Source of the DNA: Bifidobacterium breve
GTDB taxonomy: Bacteria > Actinomycetota > Actinomycetes > Nanopelagicales > Nanopelagicaceae
NCBI GenBank assembly: GCA_945883725.1
Contig: CAMCXZ010000002.1
Span: forward strand, 1 to 64,000
Reading direction: 5' to 3'
DNA length: 64,000 bases
Shown: in pieces, positions 38,650 through 48,016 of the stretch
Layout of the letters: each line of letters begins with the position of its first letter
Position numbering within the stretch: position 1 is the stretch's first letter
Made by a program: the position numbers and the translations under genes
Notes under the pieces: generated by a model
Told to the model about the DNA's origin: nothing
Database searches by the model: none
Seen by the model: the letters and a program-made list of their open reading frames with translations, nothing else

Positions 38650-41600
38650 AGATAATTCAATCAAAAGCGTTCTCGTAATAGGCAGCGGCCCGATTGTAAT
38701 TGGACAGGCATGCGAGTTTGATTATTCGGGAACCCAAGCTTGTCGCGTGCTACGCGCCGAAGGTATTCGAGTTATTTTGGTTAACTCAAACCCGGCCACC
38801 ATCATGACTGACCCAGAATTCGCCGATGCTACATATATCGAACCGATTACAGCCGAATACATTGAAAAGATTATTGAGATCGAACGACCGGATGCGATTC
38901 TGGCAACGCTAGGCGGGCAAACAGCGCTCAATGCTGCTATCGCTTTGAGTGAAAGAGGAACGCTTGCGAAGTTCAATGTGAAATTAATTGGCGCCGATAT
39001 TCCGGCAATTAATCGCGGCGAGAACCGCGAACTATTCAGAGCAATTGTTGAAAAAGTCGGGGGAGAGTCTTCCAAGTCGATCATCTGCCACACCATTGAT
39101 GAAGTTCTAGCTGCGGCTGGTTTATTGAATTACCCAGTCGTAGTTCGCCCATCTTTTACGATGGGTGGTTTAGGTTCGGGAATTGCCTTTGATGAGCCAT
39201 CTTTGCGACAGATCGCCGGAGCTGGCTTAACTCATAGTCCAACAACTGAAGTTTTAATCGAAGAATCAATTATTGGTTGGAAAGAGTATGAACTTGAAGT
39301 AATGCGCGATCACAAAGATAACGTCGTGATTGTTTGTACTATCGAGAACGTTGATCCTATGGGAGTTCACACCGGAGATTCAATAACCGTAGCTCCAGCG
39401 ATGACTTTAACTGATGTTGAATATCAACGTCTGCGCAATCTTTCGATCGATATTATTCGTGAAGTTGGTGTTGCAACTGGTGGCTGTAATATCCAGTTCG
39501 CAGTAAATCCAGTTGATGGTCGCATAATTGTGATTGAAATGAATCCGCGAGTTTCTCGATCAAGTGCACTTGCCTCAAAGGCAACTGGGTTCCCAATCGC
39601 CAAAATCGCAACGAAGTTAGCTATTGGTTACTCGCTAGATGAGATTCAAAATGACATCACCAAAGTAACGCCTGCTTCATTTGAGCCAACTCTGGACTAT
39701 GTAGTTGTTAAAGCACCACGGTTTGCCTTTGAAAAGTTCGCTGATGCCGACCCTCGCTTAACCACGACCATGAAATCAGTTGGTGAGGCTATGGCCATTG
39801 GGCGTTCCTTTGCTGAAGCTCTTCAGAAAGCTCTGCGCTCACTAGAGCGCAAAGAAGCACCGTTTTCTTGGCCAGCAGGGCCGGCTTCAGGCGAGCTCGC
39901 AGCTCTACTTACCGCAATCGAAATTCCTACCGAATATCGCCTGCAACAAGTTCAACGGGCTCTCTGGTGGGGCGCTTCAATTGCTGAAGTATTTAACGCG
40001 TGCAAGATTGACCCGTGGTTCTTAAACCAGATTATTGAGTTAAATGATGCGGCGAAAGTAATCGCAATCCCTGGTGAATTAACTGATGAAATTTTGCGCA
40101 ATGCAAAGCAATTGGGATTTTCAGATAAGCAGATCGCAGACTTGCGCGGAATCACTGAATCAGATGTCCGAGCAGCGCGAGGAAGTTTAAATGTGCACGC
40201 GGTTTATAAGACGGTTGACACTTGTGCCGCCGAGTTTGAAGCCTTTACGCCATATCACTACTCAAGTTATGAAGAAGAGAGCGAAGTTAAGCCACGAACC
40301 AAGCCGGCGGTAATAATTCTGGGATCTGGTCCAAACCGCATCGGCCAAGGCATCGAGTTCGATTACTCCTGTGTGCATGCTTCTTTCACATTGCGTGAAT
40401 CGGATTTTGAAACAGTAATGATTAACTGCAATCCCGAAACAGTTTCGACAGATTACGACACTAGTGATCGACTTTACTTTGAACCGTTGACACTAGAAGA
40501 TGTCTTAGAAGTTGTTAGGGCTGAAGAGTTAGCTGGTCCGGTGTTGGGCGTAATCACTCAACTGGGCGGGCAAACTCCGCTTGGGTTAGCGGCTGGTTTA
40601 AAGGCGGCCGGTGTAAATATTTTGGGTACTTCACCAGATGCAATTAACTTGGCCGAAGATCGTGGCGAATTCGGTGAAGTTCTAGCCCAACAGCAACTAG
40701 TTGCGCCCAAATTCGGTATGGCAGCCTCTCAAATGGAAGCTCTAAAGATTGCTCACGAAATAGGTTATCCAGTCCTAGTACGACCAAGTTTTGTCCTTGG
40801 CGGTCGAGGCATGGAAATTGTTTACGATGATGAATCACTATCTGGCTTCATCGCTCGTGCAACTGATATCACGCCAGATCGGCCAGTATTAGTTGATCGA
40901 TTCTTAGATAGCGCTATTGAAATCGACGTTGATGCTTTATTCGATGGCAATGAGCTTTTCTTAGGTGGCGTTATGGAACACATCGAAGAGGCTGGAATCC
41001 ACTCCGGCGATAGTGCATGTGTCCTTCCGGCGATGACTTTAACTCCTGAGATGGCTACTGAAATAGCAATTGCTACGGAGAAAATTGCCCGTGGTGTTGG
41101 CGTATTGGGTTTGATAAATATCCAGTTCGCTATTGCAGATAAGCAACTCTATGTTTTAGAAGCAAACCCTCGTGCATCTCGGACCGTGCCATTTGTAAGT
41201 AAAGCAACGGGCGTTCCGTTAGCAAAAGCTGCGGCACGTATTTCAGTTGGTGCCACAATTGCACAACTTCGAAGTGAAGGAATGTTGCCTGCTGGCAACG
41301 GTGAAGCAAAAGGCATTTCAGTCAAAGAAGCTGTTCTGCCTTGGAATCGTTTCCGTCGAGTGGATGGTCGCGGGGTCGATTCCGTGCTCGGCCCAGAGAT
41401 GCGTTCAACTGGTGAAGTGATGGGAATCGCTGCCACCTTCGGTGAAAGTTATGCTAAGAGCCAAATTTCCTCATTCGGCCCACTTCCAAAATCTGGCAAG
41501 GTTTTCGTTTCGCTAGCTGATAAGGATAAGAGTCAAGGGATTGCACCGGCAAAATCATTGATTGATTTGGGTTTCACTATTTTGGCGACAACTGGAACCG

Positions 41601-41902
41601 CTGCCTATTTACGTGAATCTGGTATTTCTGTGACTGAAGTTCGTAAGTATTCTGAAGGTCAAGGAGCTATGGGGCAACGCACAATTGTTGATCTCTTACA
41701 TGCTGGCGAAATAGATTTAGTCATAAATACGCCGGTTGGTCGGGGTACTAGAGCCGATGGCTGGATGATTCGTACAGCTGCTATCCAGCGTTCAATTCCG
41801 TGCATCACAACTACGGCTGGTTTTGCGGCTGCAGTTTCGGGTATCGCGGCGCTACAACAGGGCGAGATGAGTGTTAAATCCATCCAGAAGTGGTTGGCTT
41901 AA
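38642..41902 (+). CDS. carB: Carbamoyl phosphate synthase large subunit
   Basis: Makes carbamoyl phosphate for pyrimidines and arginine. The 1086-aa protein is full length with two homologous ATP-grasp halves (about 1-400 and 555-935; compare [17 protein letters not shown] with [16 protein letters not shown]), an oligomerisation domain between and a C-terminal allosteric MGS domain (about 940-1086) that would bind effectors such as UMP. Confidence 0.97.
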   Translation: MPRDNSIKSVLVIGSGPIVIGQACEFDYSGTQACRVLRAEGIRVILVNSNPATIMTDPEFADATYIEPITAEYIEKIIEIERPDAILATLGGQTALNAAIALSERGTLAKFNVKLIGADIPAINRGENRELFRAIVEKVGGESSKSIICHTIDEVLAAAGLLNYPVVVRPSFTMGGLGSGIAFDEPSLRQIAGAGLTHSPTTEVLIEESIIGWKEYELEVMRDHKDNVVIVCTIENVDPMGVHTGDSITVAPAMTLTDVEYQRLRNLSIDIIREVGVATGGCNIQFAVNPVDGRIIVIEMNPRVSRSSALASKATGFPIAKIATKLAIGYSLDEIQNDITKVTPASFEPTLDYVVVKAPRFAFEKFADADPRLTTTMKSVGEAMAIGRSFAEALQKALRSLERKEAPFSWPAGPASGELAALLTAIEIPTEYRLQQVQRALWWGASIAEVFNACKIDPWFLNQIIELNDAAKVIAIPGELTDEILRNAKQLGFSDKQIADLRGITESDVRAARGSLNVHAVYKTVDTCAAEFEAFTPYHYSSYEEESEVKPRTKPAVIILGSGPNRIGQGIEFDYSCVHASFTLRESDFETVMINCNPETVSTDYDTSDRLYFEPLTLEDVLEVVRAEELAGPVLGVITQLGGQTPLGLAAGLKAAGVNILGTSPDAINLAEDRGEFGEVLAQQQLVAPKFGMAASQMEALKIAHEIGYPVLVRPSFVLGGRGMEIVYDDESLSGFIARATDITPDRPVLVDRFLDSAIEIDVDALFDGNELFLGGVMEHIEEAGIHSGDSACVLPAMTLTPEMATEIAIATEKIARGVGVLGLINIQFAIADKQLYVLEANPRASRTVPFVSKATGVPLAKAAARISVGATIAQLRSEGMLPAGNGEAKGISVKEAVLPWNRFRRVDGRGVDSVLGPEMRSTGEVMGIAATFGESYAKSQISSFGPLPKSGKVFVSLADKDKSQGIAPAKSLIDLGFTILATTGTAAYLRESGISVTEVRKYSEGQGAMGQRTIVDLLHAGEIDLVINTPVGRGTRADGWMIRTAAIQRSIPCITTTAGFAAAVSGIAALQQGEMSVKSIQKWLA

Positions 41903-41904
41903 CC

Positions 41905-42747
41905 ATGACCGGAATCAACCGAAGTGCTGCTCAATTATTGGCAACGATTGTTGGCAATAAGAAAGTGGGTCAGTACCACCAGATACTGATCAGCGTTGGT
42001 GAACTAGTTTCGCAATGCAAGCCTGGAAACTTCGTAGCAATTAGTGTTGGTGGACCAAATTCCAGAATGGTGCTTCGACGAGCTTTTGCGATTTCGCGCA
42101 CAACTACTTCACCACAATATGGCGGTGCAATTGAGTTAATCGTGGCACCCTTTGGCAGTGGTTCATCGTGGCTCTGCGGACTATCCGAAGGTGAGCAAAT
42201 TGATATTACGCTGCCACTCGGAACTGCTTTTGGAATTCCAACAACTAGCGTCAATGCACTCTTAGTCGGTGGAGGTTATGGGTCAGCGCCGCTATTTGGT
42301 CTAGCTGAAGTCTTAAAAGAACGCGGTTGCCGCGTTGACATGTTGTTGGGTGCCAGCACTGGGTCAAAAATTTACGCACCACTAGAAGGTAAACGAAGTG
42401 TTAACTCATTACGCATTTTTACTGAAGATGGATCTATGGGCGAAACTGGTCGCATCACAGCGCCTATCGCCCAGCTAGTTTCTGAGCTGCAAATCGATGT
42501 TATTTACTCTTGCGGTCCGATGGCAATGCTAAAAGCTATTTCTGAAATTTTGGCTGGGGGAGATGTAGTTCATCAGTGCGCAGTTGAAGAAGCCATGGCA
42601 TGCGGTATCGGTATCTGTATGACTTGTGTACTGCCAGTTAAAGATGAGAGCGGCAAGATCAACAATCTTCGTTCTTGTATTGATGGCCCAGTCATGGATG
42701 GCTCGGCCATCGAATGGGATCTCGTAGGTAAGACGTTAGTGCTTTGA
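41905..42747 (+). CDS. pyrK: Dihydroorotate dehydrogenase electron transfer subunit PyrK
   Basis: FAD and 2Fe-2S protein that passes electrons from class 1B dihydroorotate dehydrogenase to NAD. The 280-aa protein has an N-terminal flavin-binding barrel (VLRRAFAIS), a NAD-binding domain (VGGGYGSAPLF, YSCGPMAML) and the iron-sulfur cysteines Cys233, Cys238, Cys241 and Cys258. ATG at 41905 is chosen; the in-frame GTG at 41890 lies inside carB. Its stop overlaps the pyrD start. Confidence 0.92.
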   Translation: MTGINRSAAQLLATIVGNKKVGQYHQILISVGELVSQCKPGNFVAISVGGPNSRMVLRRAFAISRTTTSPQYGGAIELIVAPFGSGSSWLCGLSEGEQIDITLPLGTAFGIPTTSVNALLVGGGYGSAPLFGLAEVLKERGCRVDMLLGASTGSKIYAPLEGKRSVNSLRIFTEDGSMGETGRITAPIAQLVSELQIDVIYSCGPMAMLKAISEILAGGDVVHQCAVEEAMACGIGICMTCVLPVKDESGKINNLRSCIDGPVMDGSAIEWDLVGKTLVL

Positions 42748-43691
42748 TGTCGCAATTAGATTTCTCTACAACGCTCGGAAATGCCTGGTTTCCAACTCCA
42801 ATCTTCACGGCAAGTGGCTGTGCTAGTTCAGGTAAAGAGTTATCTCAGTTCTTTGATCTGCGGGATATGGGCGCGATCGTAACTAAATCAATTATGACTA
42901 AACCGCGTGCTGGCCGCGCGACTCCGCGAATGGCTGAGACTCCAAGTGGCATGCTTAATTCGATTGGATTACAAGGTCCAGGTATTGATACTTTTTTATC
43001 GAACGATTTAGCTTGGCTCGTTGAACAAAAAGCACGCGTGATTGTTTCGATTGCTGGCGAGACTGCTGAAGAATTTGCGTCCCTTGCTCGTCGACTTCGT
43101 GGCGTCGCTGGAATATCCGCACTTGAAGTAAATATCTCTTGTCCCAATGTGGAAAATCGCGGCATGGTTTTTGCTTGTCATCTCGAATCAGCGCAAACAG
43201 TGATTGAAGGAGTTCGGCGAACCATCGGCGGAGATTTACCAATCATCGCCAAACTCTCACCAGATGTGACAGATATCGTTTCAATCGCTCGCGGTGTTAT
43301 CGATGCTGGCGCCGATGGATTGGCTCTGATTAATACTGTGCTTGGAATGGTGATTAACCCAAATACCATGCGTCCTCATTTAGGTGGGCGTACGGGTGGT
43401 CTATCAGGCCCGGCCATTAGACCAATTGCGGTTCGTGCGATTTATCAAGTACACGAAGCGTTACCGAAAGTTCCGATTTTAGGTATGGGTGGAGTTTCAT
43501 CTGGTGCTGACGCCTTTGAGTTAATTATGGCTGGCGCAAGTGGAGTTTCGGTAGGTACTGCCTCTTTTGGAAATCCAACTGCGATTGTTAAAATTCAAAA
43601 CGAGTTGCGTCAGATTTTGACAGTTAAAGGTTTTAGCTCGCTTCGGGAAGCTGTTGGGTTCGCGCATCGACCAGAAAACAGTGTCCGATGA
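42747..43691 (+). CDS. pyrD: Dihydroorotate dehydrogenase, class 1B (PyrD)
   Basis: FMN enzyme oxidising dihydroorotate to orotate. The 314-aa TIM-barrel has Cys132 in NISCPNVENRG as catalytic base; cysteine here marks class 1 enzymes, whereas the membrane-bound class 2 uses serine. With PyrK next to it this is the NAD-linked class 1B form. The glycine-rich GLSGPAI and GMGGVSSGADA phosphate loops are present. Start ATG overlaps the pyrK stop (TGATG), and pyrF overlaps its end by 4 nt. Confidence 0.94.
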   Translation: MSQLDFSTTLGNAWFPTPIFTASGCASSGKELSQFFDLRDMGAIVTKSIMTKPRAGRATPRMAETPSGMLNSIGLQGPGIDTFLSNDLAWLVEQKARVIVSIAGETAEEFASLARRLRGVAGISALEVNISCPNVENRGMVFACHLESAQTVIEGVRRTIGGDLPIIAKLSPDVTDIVSIARGVIDAGADGLALINTVLGMVINPNTMRPHLGGRTGGLSGPAIRPIAVRAIYQVHEALPKVPILGMGGVSSGADAFELIMAGASGVSVGTASFGNPTAIVKIQNELRQILTVKGFSSLREAVGFAHRPENSVR

Positions 43692-44395
43692 AAGCACCAA
43701 TTATTTTAGCTACCGACACTTCGGATCTAGAGGTAGCAAAACAATGGGCGAGATTGATAGCTCCACACATAACTGGAATTAAGTTAGGTCTTGAATTCTT
43801 TTTAAATTTCGGTGCCGAAGGGGTACGAGCAGTCTGCGCAGATCATGAGCTAGATCTTTTTCTCGATCTCAAACTGCATGACATCCCAAATACCGTAGGT
43901 CAAGCAGCAGCTGCAGTTTCAGATTTGAAGCCCCGCTTCTTAACGGTCCATGCCTCAGGTGGGCAAGCGATGATTGCAGCGGCCGCAAAGGAGCTTGCTT
44001 CAAGTGAAGTAACTGCGGTAACAATTCTGACGAGTTTGGGCGAGTCAGATTTAATTGAGATTGGTTATCGCAGTAACGCCCTAGAAAGCGCAGTTGGTTT
44101 GGCAAAATTGGCAATATCCGCCGGTGCTAAGGCGATCGTATGTTCGCCGATGGAGGTCGCAGCTATTCGCGCCGCAATTGGTAACCAACCAGCAATCATC
44201 ACGCCAGGTGTTCGCCCAATTGATGCCAGCGCACCACTTGATGATCAAGTTCGTACTATGACCCCATTGGCCGCAATGGAGGCAGGCGCAAGTTATGTGG
44301 TTATTGGTCGACCTATCACGCGATTCTGGAGTCAAGGTGAAGCCGCGTTTAGCGCAAACTTGGCGCAGATTTGTGAACCGCTCTTAGCCCGATAG
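43688..44395 (+). CDS. pyrF: Orotidine 5'-phosphate decarboxylase, type 1
   Basis: Last step to UMP. The 235-aa enzyme has the catalytic array Asp60-Lys62-Asp65 in FLDLKLHDIPNT, Lys32 in ITGIKLG, and IVTPGVRP-like ITPGVRP for the phosphate. This is the common bacterial type 1 sequence; mycobacteria and streptomycetes, as far as recalled, have the longer type 2 enzyme. Its TAG stop forms the start of a -10-like hexamer for the next gene. Confidence 0.93.
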   Translation: MKAPIILATDTSDLEVAKQWARLIAPHITGIKLGLEFFLNFGAEGVRAVCADHELDLFLDLKLHDIPNTVGQAAAAVSDLKPRFLTVHASGGQAMIAAAAKELASSEVTAVTILTSLGESDLIEIGYRSNALESAVGLAKLAISAGAKAIVCSPMEVAAIRAAIGNQPAIITPGVRPIDASAPLDDQVRTMTPLAAMEAGASYVVIGRPITRFWSQGEAAFSANLAQICEPLLAR

Positions 44396-44398
44396 ATT
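44393..44398 (+). promoter_or_regulatory. -10 hexamer TAGATT for the mIHF-gmk gene, formed by the pyrF stop codon
   Basis: TAGATT begins with the pyrF stop TAG and ends 6 nt before ATG 44405. A -35-like TTGTGA (44371-44376) lies 16 bp upstream, the best -35 match among these promoters. Confidence 0.5.
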
Positions 44399-44404
44399 TA
44401 CCCC

Positions 44405-45271
44405 ATGCAACCTCCGAAACTCACGCCAGAAGATCGCGCGCGAGCTCTGGCAAAGGCGGCTGCTTCACGTAAGCGGCGAGCTGAGGTAAAGGCACAGATT
44501 AAAAGTACTGAGTATTCGCTAAGCCAAGTTTTCGAACTGAGCAAAACTGACGAAGCGGTTGCGAAAATGAGAGTGTTCGAACTTCTAGAATCAATCTCGG
44601 GTGTTGGAAAAGTAAGAGCCCGTTCGGTAATGGAACGATTAAATATTTCACCAACCCGACGTATTCAGGGCTTAGGTGCGAAACAACTCCCTGCGCTGCT
44701 AGCAGAGTTTGCCAGTCCCACGCTGATCGAACGCGGAAAGTTATTGGTCCTATCTGGACCAGGGGGAGTCGGTAAAAGTACCGTTGCTAAAGAACTTCGC
44801 AAAGAAGCAAATTTCTACGTTTCCGTAAGTGCGACAACCAGAGTGCCTCGCCATAATGAACACGATGGAATCGATTATTTCTTTATTACAGATGCCGAGT
44901 TTGAATCGCGTAAAGCGGCTGGTGATTTTTTAGAGTGGGCCGAATTTGCAGGGGCAAGGTATGCAACTCCGAAAGCACAAGTAGAGGATGCGTTAACAAG
45001 AGGCAAAAACGTACTTTTGGAGATAGATATCGCTGGCGCTGAGCAAGTGCGAAAGGTCAGTACCGAAGCGATTCTGGTGTTTTTGGAGCCACCTTCATGG
45101 GAAGAGCTAGTAACGCGACTTGAGGCTCGAGGAACTGACTCAACGGAACGCAGGGCACAACGCCTTGAATTGGCGCAGGAAGAACTCGCTCACGCCCCTA
45201 ATTTCGACCATCGCATCGTAAATCACTCGGTAACCCAGGTTCTTCGTGAACTGGTATCCTTGGCCTCTTGA
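44405..45271 (+). CDS. gmk: Fused actinobacterial IHF (mIHF) and guanylate kinase
   Basis: One uninterrupted 288-aa frame joins two proteins that are separate neighbouring genes in mycobacteria and streptomycetes. Residues 1 to about 104 are an mIHF/sIHF-type nucleoid protein (LTPEDRARALAKAAASRKRR, helix-turn-helix GVGKVRARSVMERL, GLGAKQ). Residues from about 110 are guanylate kinase, which phosphorylates GMP: P-loop GPGGVGKST at 118-126 with Lys124, SATTRVPRHNEHDGIDYFF, LLEIDIAGAEQV. No ATG or strong ribosome site lies at the junction, so separate translation of the kinase is unlikely. Both halves look intact. Confidence 0.93.
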   Translation: MQPPKLTPEDRARALAKAAASRKRRAEVKAQIKSTEYSLSQVFELSKTDEAVAKMRVFELLESISGVGKVRARSVMERLNISPTRRIQGLGAKQLPALLAEFASPTLIERGKLLVLSGPGGVGKSTVAKELRKEANFYVSVSATTRVPRHNEHDGIDYFFITDAEFESRKAAGDFLEWAEFAGARYATPKAQVEDALTRGKNVLLEIDIAGAEQVRKVSTEAILVFLEPPSWEELVTRLEARGTDSTERRAQRLELAQEELAHAPNFDHRIVNHSVTQVLRELVSLAS

Positions 45272-45323
45272 TCGAAGCAGATTTTTTCACACTTTTGAAT
45301 GATCACTTGATACTGGAGGACAC

Positions 45324-45572
45324 ATGGACGGCATTACAAATCCACCTATCGACGAACTTCTCGATAAGGCCGGCTCTAAGTACAGCTTGGTTCTCTACGC
45401 CGCAAAGCGCGCACGCCAGATCAACGCTTATTACTCACAACTAGGTGAAGGTCTTCTTGAATATGTGGGTCCACTAGTTGAGACACACGTTCACGAGAAG
45501 CCACTTTCAATTGCACTTCGTGAGATCAATGAAGGTTTATTGACTATCGAGAATCTCGAGCCAACTGCTTAA
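45324..45572 (+). CDS. rpoZ: RNA polymerase omega subunit
   Basis: The 82-aa small subunit assists RNA polymerase assembly. It contains the family core [18 protein letters not shown] and [11 protein letters not shown] strong ribosome site (GGAGGA) lies 4 nt before ATG. The order gmk-rpoZ-coaBC-metK is conserved across actinobacteria. Confidence 0.95.
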   Translation: MDGITNPPIDELLDKAGSKYSLVLYAAKRARQINAYYSQLGEGLLEYVGPLVETHVHEKPLSIALREINEGLLTIENLEPTA

Positions 45573-45599
45573 TTTTTCCCAATAGGCGGGGTATTTGAA

Positions 45600-46784
45600 A
45601 TGCCGAAACGAATTAGCAAAGTAATTCTTGGCGTTGGTGGTGGAATAGCTGCCTATAAATCCTGCGATCTTCTGCGTCGAATGCAAGAACGAAGCTACGA
45701 TGTCACAGTAGTGCCAACACCGTCAGCACTTAATTTTGTCGGAACTGCAACCTGGGAAGCACTCTCTGGCAAGAAGGTAACTACCCAAGTTTGGGAATCA
45801 GTTGATGAAGTTAGGCATGTAAAGCTTGCTGCTGAAAATGACTTGATTCTTATTTCACCAGCAACAGCCGATTTGATTGCTCGTATTGCAATGGGTCGCG
45901 CTGATGATTTACTAACAAATCTCGTTCTCGCGAGTAACGCAATAAAAGTTCTGATCCCTGCAATGCATCCCAATATGTGGAATAACGCTGCAACTGTTGC
46001 CAACATCGCGTTATTGCAAGAGCGAGGTTTTAACGTGATGCGGCCAGCGACCGGACGTCTAACCGGTGCCGACAGTGGCGTTGGGCGTCTGCCTGAAACA
46101 TCCGAAATTCTTTCCTACTTGGCAACTGTGATCGCAGATACCCAAGATTTACTTGGCAAGCGAGTCTTGGTTACTGCCGGTGGAACTCGTGAACCAATTG
46201 ATCCAGTGAGATATATCGGCAACCGCTCATCTGGAAAACAAGGCTACGCAGTCGCACAGGCCGCACTTGCTCGCGGGGCCGATGTAACAATTTTGAGCGC
46301 AAATGTAAATCTGCCTGATCCAGTAGGGGCCACAGTAGTTAGAGTCGAGAGTGCGAAAGATTTGGGACTCGAGTTAGAGAGACATTTCCGAAATACTGAT
46401 TTATTGGTGATGGCAGCAGCAGTAGCTGATGCTCGGCCCGCACAAGTAGGTGCTGAAAAGTTGAAGAAGGATTCATACCGCGAGATTTCTTTAGTCGAGA
46501 ATCCTGATCTAGTTGCCCAAATTTCACAGCAAAAGCGCAAGCAAGTCATCGTTGGTTTTGCAGCTGAAACTTCGCTGAATATTGCTGAGGCTAATCGCAA
46601 GTTGGTTGCAAAAGGCTTGGATCTGATTTATCTAAATGATGTCTCAACAGGTGAAATATTCGGTAGCGATTCAACCCAAGGTGTGTTTGTAACATCCGAT
46701 GGCAAAGAGATACCAGTTAGTAAGAGTAATAAGGCGACACTGGCAGGGCAATTACTCGATCTGGTCATTGATAAGTTAAGTTAG
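45600..46784 (+). CDS. coaBC: Bifunctional phosphopantothenoylcysteine decarboxylase/synthetase
   Basis: Two consecutive steps of coenzyme A synthesis. The 394-aa protein has an FMN-dependent CoaC half (about 1-180; [40 protein letters not shown]) and a CoaB half (about 185-394; [33 protein letters not shown]). An upstream GGCGGGG could be the ribosome site. The end of the gene contains the hexamer assigned to metK. Confidence 0.95.
   Translation: MPKRISKVILGVGGGIAAYKSCDLLRRMQERSYDVTVVPTPSALNFVGTATWEALSGKKVTTQVWESVDEVRHVKLAAENDLILISPATADLIARIAMGRADDLLTNLVLASNAIKVLIPAMHPNMWNNAATVANIALLQERGFNVMRPATGRLTGADSGVGRLPETSEILSYLATVIADTQDLLGKRVLVTAGGTREPIDPVRYIGNRSSGKQGYAVAQAALARGADVTILSANVNLPDPVGATVVRVESAKDLGLELERHFRNTDLLVMAAAVADARPAQVGAEKLKKDSYREISLVENPDLVAQISQQKRKQVIVGFAAETSLNIAEANRKLVAKGLDLIYLNDVSTGEIFGSDSTQGVFVTSDGKEIPVSKSNKATLAGQLLDLVIDKLS
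46777..46782 (+). promoter_or_regulatory. -10 hexamer TAAGTT for metK, leaderless arrangement
   Basis: TAAGTT lies in the last codons of coaBC and ends 6 nt before the metK ATG. The 4-nt gap leaves no room for a SAM riboswitch or a ribosome site outside coaBC. Confidence 0.4.
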
Positions 46785-46788
46785 CCCA

Positions 46789-47979
46789 ATGTCAAAGCGC
46801 CTATTTACTTCTGAATCCGTAACCGAAGGTCATCCAGATAAGATCGCAGATCAAATCTCTGATGCCATCCTCGACTCATTGCTGAGCCAAGATTCTAAAT
46901 CGCGCGTTGCGGTTGAAACCTTAATCACAACTGGTCAGGTACATGTCGCCGGTGAAGTGACCACAAATGGTTATGCCGATGTAATGAGCATCGTGCGCGA
47001 CACCGTTTTGAATATCGGCTACGACTCATCAGATAAAGGTTTTGACGGAAATTCTTGCGGTGTTTCACTTTCGATCGGGCAGCAATCACAAGATATCGCC
47101 CAAGGCGTAGATGATGCTTACGAGAAAAGATTAGATTCTTCAGTTGATCCACTCGATTTGCAAGGTGCGGGCGATCAGGGCTTAATGTTTGGCTATGCCT
47201 GCGAAGACACTAAAGAATTGATGCCATTGCCTATCTCTTTAGCGCACAGATTAGCTCAGCGATTATCTGCAGTTCGTAAATCTGGCGAGTTAGCATATTT
47301 GCGCCCAGATGGAAAAACTCAAGTAACCATTGAATACGATGGCGATAGGGCGATCGCGCTAAATACGATTGTTATCTCTTCTCAACATAGCGCTGATGTC
47401 GATGTGGCCAAGAAGTTGACGCCGGAGATTATTGATTTAGTAATCAATCCAGTTCTTGCCGATGTTGATTTGCCTAGGTCCGATCTGCGCACGCTGATTA
47501 ACCCAACTGGCCGTTTCGTAATCGGCGGCCCTATGGGAGATGCTGGTTTAACCGGTCGCAAAATCATCGTTGATACGTATGGCGGCATGGCTCGTCATGG
47601 CGGCGGCGCATTTAGCGGAAAAGATCCATCGAAGGTGGACCGCTCTGCGGCATATGCGATGCGTTGGGTCGCAAAAAATATTGTGGCAGCAGGTCTTGCT
47701 TCACGATGTGAGGTTCAGGTGGCCTATGCCATTGGAAAAGCACAACCAGTAGGTCTTTTCATTGAAACTTTTGGTACTGAAAAGGTGCCAGTTTCTAGAA
47801 TTCAAGACGCAGTTCTTTCGGTATTTGATCTACGCCCAGCTGCGATCATTCGTGATCTCGATCTATTGCGTCCTATCTATTCGCTCACCAGCTCCTACGG
47901 ACACTTTGGTCGCGAGCTCGCCGAATTCACGTGGGAAAAGACTGATCGCGCAGCTGCTCTACAAGCCGCAATCAAGTAG
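46789..47979 (+). CDS. metK: S-adenosylmethionine synthetase
   Basis: Makes SAM from methionine and ATP. The 396-aa protein is full length with [16 protein letters not shown] (near 14-29), [12 protein letters not shown] and [22 protein letters not shown], the ATP and potassium motifs. It follows coaBC with 4 nt spacing. Confidence 0.97.
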   Translation: MSKRLFTSESVTEGHPDKIADQISDAILDSLLSQDSKSRVAVETLITTGQVHVAGEVTTNGYADVMSIVRDTVLNIGYDSSDKGFDGNSCGVSLSIGQQSQDIAQGVDDAYEKRLDSSVDPLDLQGAGDQGLMFGYACEDTKELMPLPISLAHRLAQRLSAVRKSGELAYLRPDGKTQVTIEYDGDRAIALNTIVISSQHSADVDVAKKLTPEIIDLVINPVLADVDLPRSDLRTLINPTGRFVIGGPMGDAGLTGRKIIVDTYGGMARHGGGAFSGKDPSKVDRSAAYAMRWVAKNIVAAGLASRCEVQVAYAIGKAQPVGLFIETFGTEKVPVSRIQDAVLSVFDLRPAAIIRDLDLLRPIYSLTSSYGHFGRELAEFTWEKTDRAAALQAAIK

Positions 47980-48004
47980 AGGCCCCGGTACAACTTTCAT
48001 CTCA

Positions 48005-48010
48005 TAGACT
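48005..48010 (+). promoter_or_regulatory. -10 hexamer TAGACT for priA, leaderless arrangement
   Basis: TAGACT ends 6 nt before the priA ATG in the 37-bp gap after metK. There is no ribosome site. Confidence 0.5.
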
Positions 48011-48016
48011 TAAAGC

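Noticed and set aside
45286-45314. TTCACA-N17-GATACT promoter for rpoZ
   Set aside because: The boxes and spacing look good, but transcription would start within 3 nt of the ATG and lose the strong GGAGGA ribosome site, so the match is probably chance and rpoZ is read from upstream.
46785-46788. SAM riboswitch for metK
   Set aside because: Only 4 nt separate coaBC and metK.
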